Positions 60,056 to 64,000 of a DNA stretch of 64,000 bases are shown here, piece by piece (position 1 is the first letter of the stretch; each line of letters begins with the position of its first letter). A model generated the notes under the pieces. It searched no databases. It saw nothing but the letters and a program-made list of their open reading frames with translations, and had not been told where the DNA came from. Origin of the DNA: JBEISR01 sp044337705 (GTDB lineage Bacteria > Planctomycetota > Planctomycetia > Pirellulales > Pirellulaceae); the NCBI GenBank assembly GCA_044337705.1, contig JBIINB010000001.1:1-64000 (forward strand). Reading direction: 5' to 3'. The position numbers and the translations under genes were made by a program.

Positions 60056-60867
60056 GCAAGCGACTCCAACGCCGACGATACCACTCCATAACAGTGAGAA
60101 AACTCCGGAGTGGCGCGCAGTCGATGCTCCCTGGGAAACGGTAGAGGATTCACCCATTGCTGGAAGATTCTGCCCTGGTGCATGATGGCGATCTGATGGC
60201 TGAGAAAGATCGCTTCGGAAATATTGTGTGTCACGAAAAGAATCGTCCTGGGGCGATGGCTCCAAAGCTGCAGCAGCAACTCGTTGAGCCGATTTCGGAG
60301 GATGTCGTCGAGCGCTGCAAATGGTTCATCGAGCAAAAGGATATCCGGATCGTTCATCAGGGCTCGCGCCAACGCAACCCGCATCTTCATCCCACCGGAT
60401 AGCTGGCGCGGCAGTTTCTGATGCTCCTTCGCCTCCAGCCCCACCTCTTCCAGTCGTGCAGATGCCAGTCGTCTGGCCTCTCCCCCCCCAACTCCTGTTA
60501 GCCCCCTGTCCAGCTCGGAAGGTAGGAGGACATTTTCGATCGCCGATCTCCAGGGCAGCAAGGTTGCCTCCTGAAAAACGAAAGACATCCTCGGCCTTGA
60601 ATCGATCACCGATTGCCCCGAATGGCCCTGGCCCTTATTCCTGACAGGAGAAATACTTACTCGTCCAGCAGTCGGCTTTTGAAGCCCAGCAACGCACCGC
60701 AACAAGGTGCTTTTCCCACAGCCGCTTCGGCCGAGCAGCACGACGATCTGCCCTGCAGGAAATCTGCAGTTCAGGCGGTCCAGTACGGGAGCATGTGCCG
60801 AGAAACGCACTTCCAGATCCGAGCACTCAATCTCCAAGGGAGCCGCTGTATCCAAGGCGTCTTCCAT
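60052..60867 (-). CDS. ABC transporter ATP-binding protein (SsuB/TauB/ThiZ-like)
   Basis: The 271-residue ATPase shows Walker A LLGRSGCGKST near 46, Q-loop FVFQEATLLPW, signature QLSGGMKMRVALARAL, Walker B DILLLDEPFAALD and the His-loop VTHNISEA. The wording is that of SsuB/TauB/NrtD-type importers. It is the first gene of the operon with the permease and binding protein. A planctomycete-type hypothetical gene lies 150 bp upstream on the same strand and may be in the same transcript. Confidence 0.92.
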   Translation of the reverse strand: MEDALDTAAPLEIECSDLEVRFSAHAPVLDRLNCRFPAGQIVVLLGRSGCGKSTLLRCVAGLQKPTAGRVSISPVRNKGQGHSGQSVIDSRPRMSFVFQEATLLPWRSAIENVLLPSELDRGLTGVGGGEARRLASARLEEVGLEAKEHQKLPRQLSGGMKMRVALARALMNDPDILLLDEPFAALDDILRNRLNELLLQLWSHRPRTILFVTHNISEAIFLSHQIAIMHQGRIFQQWVNPLPFPREHRLRATPEFSHCYGVVSSALESLA

Positions 60868-61017
60868 TTGGTGATGGCTCCAGTAATCCCCATCCTGCCT
60901 CAGATGTACCCAGCCGATCGAGTCGATAGAGTGCTATCGGCAGATCCAAGTGCAATCGGCGGCGGCCTTCGCGTGCGATCCAATGGCGACTCTGGAATTT
61001 TAGTCATCCGACAAGCT

Positions 61018-61758
61018 CTACTGCAGAGCGATAGCCTGCTGCAGCGGCTGCAGGACGTTTTCGACGATGTAATCGTCAAGAATCCTGCGTCCCAGCACCC
61101 CCAGGCGATCGAATTCGGCTTCAAAGCTTTCTCCAGATTGAAGGCTGTCTATTCTTCGCAAAGCGAAATAGACGCTCAGCTGCTCGTCCGGATAGTCCCG
61201 ACTTCGGATATGGCTTGGCGTACTCCGGGTTTCGAAGCTGATGCGGCACTGAGTTCGCAGCTCCGGATCCAGCGAGATCTGAATGCTTGGTTCGTACCCC
61301 ATGCACTGGGCCCCAGGAATATCTGCCAGTGCCTGCAGAGCATCGGGAAGCCCCAGTGTCTGAATCAGCAACTGGTTGTGATTGCCACGGTAGGTGTAGT
61401 CAAAGCCGAAAACGAGATTCAAACTTTCGCAGTCCAGATGACTGACAGCCAAGGAATAAGGAAGCACCGACAGCACCTGTCGATGCTGAGTAATCGCCTC
61501 ATCGATATCCGATGGATTGACCATCCCGCTGCTGATTCGCCTGGCGTCGAGGCTGACCCAGCGATACGACCGAAGCTCCTTGTCTTCCTCCAGAAAGGTT
61601 TCCTTTTCTCGAGTCACCAAGGTGCGCATCTTAGGGTAGCGACGCTGCACCTGTTCAAAGAAATGGGTCGCTGCGTCGCGCTGTTGGGGAAGGTCGAGAG
61701 CCGTCTGCAACTGCATGTTGATGTAGAAGTCGTCAGCCAATTCGGCATAGTCGGTCAT
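61018..61758 (-). CDS. conserved planctomycete hypothetical protein
   Basis: The 246-residue protein starts at ATG 61758 (MTDYAELADDFYINMQLQTALDLP). I recognise it as a family conserved among planctomycetes, with FFEQVQRRYPKMRTLVTRE near 33-51, SYRWVSLDARRISSGMVNP near 64-82, VLPYSLAVSHLDCESLNLVFGFDYTYRGNHN near 97-127 and QCRISFETRSTP near 176-187. No catalytic motif, signal peptide or membrane segment is seen. The TTG upstream is a weaker start. Its function is unknown. It could be cotranscribed with the ABC importer but may simply precede it. Confidence 0.75.
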   Translation of the reverse strand: MTDYAELADDFYINMQLQTALDLPQQRDAATHFFEQVQRRYPKMRTLVTREKETFLEEDKELRSYRWVSLDARRISSGMVNPSDIDEAITQHRQVLSVLPYSLAVSHLDCESLNLVFGFDYTYRGNHNQLLIQTLGLPDALQALADIPGAQCMGYEPSIQISLDPELRTQCRISFETRSTPSHIRSRDYPDEQLSVYFALRRIDSLQSGESFEAEFDRLGVLGRRILDDYIVENVLQPLQQAIALQ

Positions 61759-61928
61759 GAACAATCGCTTTCTAGGCTCGAACTGTTGGCTTTTGACTTG
61801 GAACTTGCAGTCGGACGGTCCACAAGTCTAGTCATCGGTAAAAAAACTGTCAAAGTAACATACAATGCTCCGTTGCACTTGCGCCGATGGAAACGCAGAG
61901 AAGCCTCCAATCCCGGAAGGACCTACCG

Positions 61929-62462
61929 ATGCGATCTGGCTGCCATTCGGCTCATTCGCTCGCATGGACCCAAGTGGAGTATCGAGACTGGGTGGTTGCA
62001 GGCGGCTGGTCCAGCAAGGGTCTGGCTCAAGTTCGCCTTGTTCGATCCCAGTCCCCAGAGGGGATCGATCTCACCCTGCTGCCAAGTTGCTGGACCCGAG
62101 AAAAGTTGTGGCGCTATGCGATTGATCGGTTTTTCGCGTCGGGGGATTTCGGTATTCCCTGGGACGAACTCGATCCGACCGGATGGACACTCTTCCAGAC
62201 TTCGATCCGCCGCGTCTGCTTTCACATCAAACCTGGAAGCAAATGGACCTACCAGCAGTTGGCAACGCACGCAGGCTACCCTAAGGCTGCTAGAGCGGCA
62301 GGCAGGGCTATGGCAACCAACCCAATCCCTTTGGTCATTCCATGCCATCGCGTGGTGGGTGCGGGGAGCGCCCTGACCGGTTACTCAGCAGGCGATGGAA
62401 TTCCCACCAAGATGTGGCTTCTGGATCATGAACAACGGCTAGATCGAGCTCGACTTTCATGA
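61929..62462 (+). CDS. ogt: methylated-DNA--protein-cysteine methyltransferase
   Basis: The 177-residue protein carries the Ogt/Ada C-terminal domain: FQTSIRRVCFHIKPGSKWTYQQLATHAGYPKAARAAGRAMATNP and the active-site PCHRVVGAGSALTGYSAG, where the cysteine accepts methyl groups from O6-methylguanine. The N-terminal part is a degenerate ribonuclease-like subdomain. GGAAGGA about 9 nt upstream supports ATG 61929; the frame is open earlier. It is divergent from the hypothetical gene and convergent with the esterase gene. A typical DNA-repair protein of normal size. Confidence 0.92.
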   Translation: MRSGCHSAHSLAWTQVEYRDWVVAGGWSSKGLAQVRLVRSQSPEGIDLTLLPSCWTREKLWRYAIDRFFASGDFGIPWDELDPTGWTLFQTSIRRVCFHIKPGSKWTYQQLATHAGYPKAARAAGRAMATNPIPLVIPCHRVVGAGSALTGYSAGDGIPTKMWLLDHEQRLDRARLS

Positions 62463-62539
62463 CCGACTGGCACCAAAGCAACACTCCACTCTTTTTGAGA
62501 TTGCAAAAGCCTACCGGGGAATCGCTCCAGCCTTCCCCA

Positions 62540-63499
62540 TCATGGGTTGGGTTCTGCCTGGAGATGCTTTGACAGGAACTCGATCGCAGAGTTTCGGCCT
62601 TTCGGATGGAGAAAGGTGACCAAGTGCCCTTGGCCTTCGATCGGAATCAATTGGCATTCCACCCCAACTTCCTTGGCCCGCTTCTGGAATCGAACCGACG
62701 CATCGAATGGGACCAAAAGATCTTTGGTGCCGTGAAATAATAAGGCCGGTGGGCAGTTGGCATTCAGCCGGTAGATCGGAGAAGCGTTTTTGTAAACCTC
62801 CGGCAGCTCTTTCCGCGATCCCCCAAAGACCATCGCAAGGACATTGCTTTGCTCGGGGATGTAAGTCAAATCACTTGGAGCCCCACCTGCAACCAAACAG
62901 CGGATCTTGACCGGGTGCGTCTCGGGAGAATCGGTGGCGAGCATCGCCGCCAGCTGCCCACCGGCCGAGTAACCCCACAGCCCCACCCGTTCACAATCGA
63001 CCGACCAATCGCTGGCCCGCTGTGCGGCCCAGGCCAAAGCTTTGCGACAGTCCTCCAGTTGCGCTGGATAGCGATGGTCGGGAGCGAGTCGGTAATTGAT
63101 CGCCAGCACCGCCATGCCGTTTCTTGCCAGCTCCTTGGCATGATCGAGCACATTCCATTTGTCGCCCGAGATCCAGCCTCCTCCGTGGATCATCACCACC
63201 AGTGGTACCACCTTCTCCCCGGATGGCCGGTAGAAGTCGGCCGCCACTTCCTCATCCGCAACTTCATGAAAAACAAGGTCCTTCTGCACTTGCAGTTTGC
63301 TGCGAGGAACAGCAGCAGAGCTTGTCTTCTCCTCGTTGGAATCCGGCGCGACCTTCCCGCCAGCCGATGGCCCCACCTTCCCAGAGGCTTCTTGCGCGCC
63401 AACAGAGCGAAACACCGGTGCCTGCCCCCCGACGGTAAGCACCAAGACGACAAGAGGCCAGAGGCGAAGGGTTCGAGTCATACCGGAGGAGAGCAACAT
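62540..63499 (-). CDS. secreted alpha/beta hydrolase (BD-FAE/carboxylesterase-like)
   Basis: The 319-residue protein has a signal peptide (about 1-37, including LRLWPLVVLVLTVGG) and an esterase domain: VVMIHGGGWISGDKWN with the oxyanion-hole HGGGW, GYSAGGQLAAML with the nucleophile serine, and LLFHGTKDLLVPFDAS with the catalytic aspartate. GQGHLVTFLHP supplies the histidine. BD-FAE and related enzymes release feruloyl or acetyl groups from plant or algal polysaccharides, or hydrolyse small esters. The start may instead be the ATG at 63481, which also leaves a good signal peptide. No operon partner. Confidence 0.87.
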   Translation of the reverse strand: MLLSSGMTRTLRLWPLVVLVLTVGGQAPVFRSVGAQEASGKVGPSAGGKVAPDSNEEKTSSAAVPRSKLQVQKDLVFHEVADEEVAADFYRPSGEKVVPLVVMIHGGGWISGDKWNVLDHAKELARNGMAVLAINYRLAPDHRYPAQLEDCRKALAWAAQRASDWSVDCERVGLWGYSAGGQLAAMLATDSPETHPVKIRCLVAGGAPSDLTYIPEQSNVLAMVFGGSRKELPEVYKNASPIYRLNANCPPALLFHGTKDLLVPFDASVRFQKRAKEVGVECQLIPIEGQGHLVTFLHPKGRNSAIEFLSKHLQAEPNP

Positions 63500-63685
63500 A
63501 TCTGCAGGTTACCGATCGAAGACGAAGTGATGGTCTGAGCAACCAAATACTTCGTTAGTATAGCGATCGACCAAACGAGCTCCGCCAGTCCACAAGCCCC
63601 TATCTGCGGCAGCGCGGTTTTGGACCGCCAGGCCGAGCGAAGGGCAATGGGACCGATCGGCTGGAGAAAAGAGGCCAGCCCCGCT

Positions 63686-64000
63686 TTACGGATTCGATGC
63701 GGGTGGTTCGATCGCGCGGACTCCTTGAATCCTTCCCTGAGGCACCAAGCCATCCAGATCCACTGGAGCATCCAGAGTGTGCCCCCCGACATTTCCGGCG
63801 CGATCGACCGCTTCGACGCGCAGGTAGACGCTGGGTGGCATCGATGGATCACCGCGAAGGAGGAAACTATCTCTGACCGGCTGATCGGCGGAGACCGTCA
63901 CCCAAGGTCCTTCGGCGGTTGGTCCCATCAAAATCTTGATCGGAAGATCGGTCAGGTACTCGTCCTCTGCCTTGTAGCGGAGCACCAAGGCTCCCGTTTC
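63686..64000 (-). CDS. planctomycete conserved protein, C-terminal part (Ig/fibronectin-like)
   Basis: The frame is open to the right edge, so only the C-terminal ~104 residues are seen. They include LVLRYKAEDEYLTDLPIKIL, a GPTAEGPWVTVSADQPV segment, SVYLRVEAVDRAGNVGGH, and DLDGLVPQGRIQGVRAI. The strand pattern and VEAVDRAGNVG end are those of an Ig/fibronectin-III-like domain, as found at the C terminus of a planctomycete family of secreted proteins. The N-terminal part and hence the function are outside the window. Confidence 0.65.
   Translation of the reverse strand, partial: ETGALVLRYKAEDEYLTDLPIKILMGPTAEGPWVTVSADQPVRDSFLLRGDPSMPPSVYLRVEAVDRAGNVGGHTLDAPVDLDGLVPQGRIQGVRAIEPPASNP

Noticed and set aside
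60868..61017. TPP riboswitch upstream of the NMT1/THI5-type importer
   Set aside because: I looked for the conserved CUGAGA and ACC-rich elements on the minus strand and found only a partial match (CTGAGGCAGG) without the second half.
60613..62376. 587-codon open frame on the plus strand
   Set aside because: It runs antisense to the ABC ATPase and the planctomycete hypothetical gene and then out of frame through ogt. No recognisable domain; the overlapping genes all have clear motifs or ribosome-binding sites.
1..64000. CRISPR array, prophage, insertion sequence or integron
   Set aside because: No regularly spaced direct repeats, transposase, integrase or phage structural genes were seen anywhere in the window.

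Overview
The window looks like chromosomal DNA of a planctomycete, most plausibly from the Pirellulales. The evidence is the gene repertoire: a DUF1559 prepilin-like protein with the N-terminal FTLVELLVVIAIIG-type signature, a DUF1501 protein, two secreted SUMF1-domain proteins, a secreted arylsulfatase, a PEP-CTERM protein, a cysteine-free FmdB-like protein and several conserved hypotheticals of planctomycete type. No rRNA, tRNA, CRISPR array, prophage or insertion sequence was recognised. Genes lie on both strands in short operons, many with ATGA-type overlaps.

Layout. 1-4.5 kb: the 3' end of panB, a nucleotidyltransferase-like protein, an FmdB-like protein, a SOUL haem-binding protein, a SUMF1 protein and a fatty-acid desaturase. 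4.9-19.9 kb: a catabolic block for acyl-CoAs and propionyl-CoA: SDR dehydrogenase, acyl-CoA dehydrogenase, two enoyl-CoA hydratases, acyl-CoA ligase, AtuA-like protein, biotin-dependent carboxyltransferase, prpD, prpB, prpC and thiolase. Together they can activate acids, beta-oxidise them and send propionyl-CoA through the methylcitrate cycle. 20.4-28.2 kb: arylsulfatase, isocitrate dehydrogenase and a very large secreted BNR/sortilin-like repeat protein. 28.4-34.9 kb: an MntR-like regulator divergent from a DUF1559 gene, a secreted amidohydrolase, DUF2200, a second SUMF1 protein and a small membrane protein. 35-44.9 kb: ispE, glgC, pyruvate carboxylase, a LolCDE-type ABC exporter and an alpha/beta hydrolase. 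44.9-53 kb: amidohydrolase, DUF2141, a LamG-like protein, a fusion of an acetylornithine-deacetylase-type peptidase with a GNAT domain, a fasciclin protein, a frameshifted PEP-CTERM gene and a decayed hydantoinase B remnant. 53-64 kb: folD, sulfite reductase, PAP2 phosphatase, DUF1501, an NMT1/THI5-type ABC importer, a planctomycete hypothetical, Ogt, an esterase and the end of a further gene.

Most notable observations: (1) the ArgE-like/N-acetyltransferase fusion, which may join the two acetyl-handling steps of arginine synthesis in one chain; (2) four exact-format 16-bp inverted repeats TGTAGC-N4-GCTACA, two of them in the promoter region of the mntR-like gene, with the same TAGC-N4-GCTA core as the E. 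coli MntR box; (3) an AtuA/carboxyltransferase pair with no biotin-carboxylase partner nearby; (4) three broken reading frames (acyl-CoA dehydrogenase tail, PEP-CTERM gene, hydantoinase B remnant).
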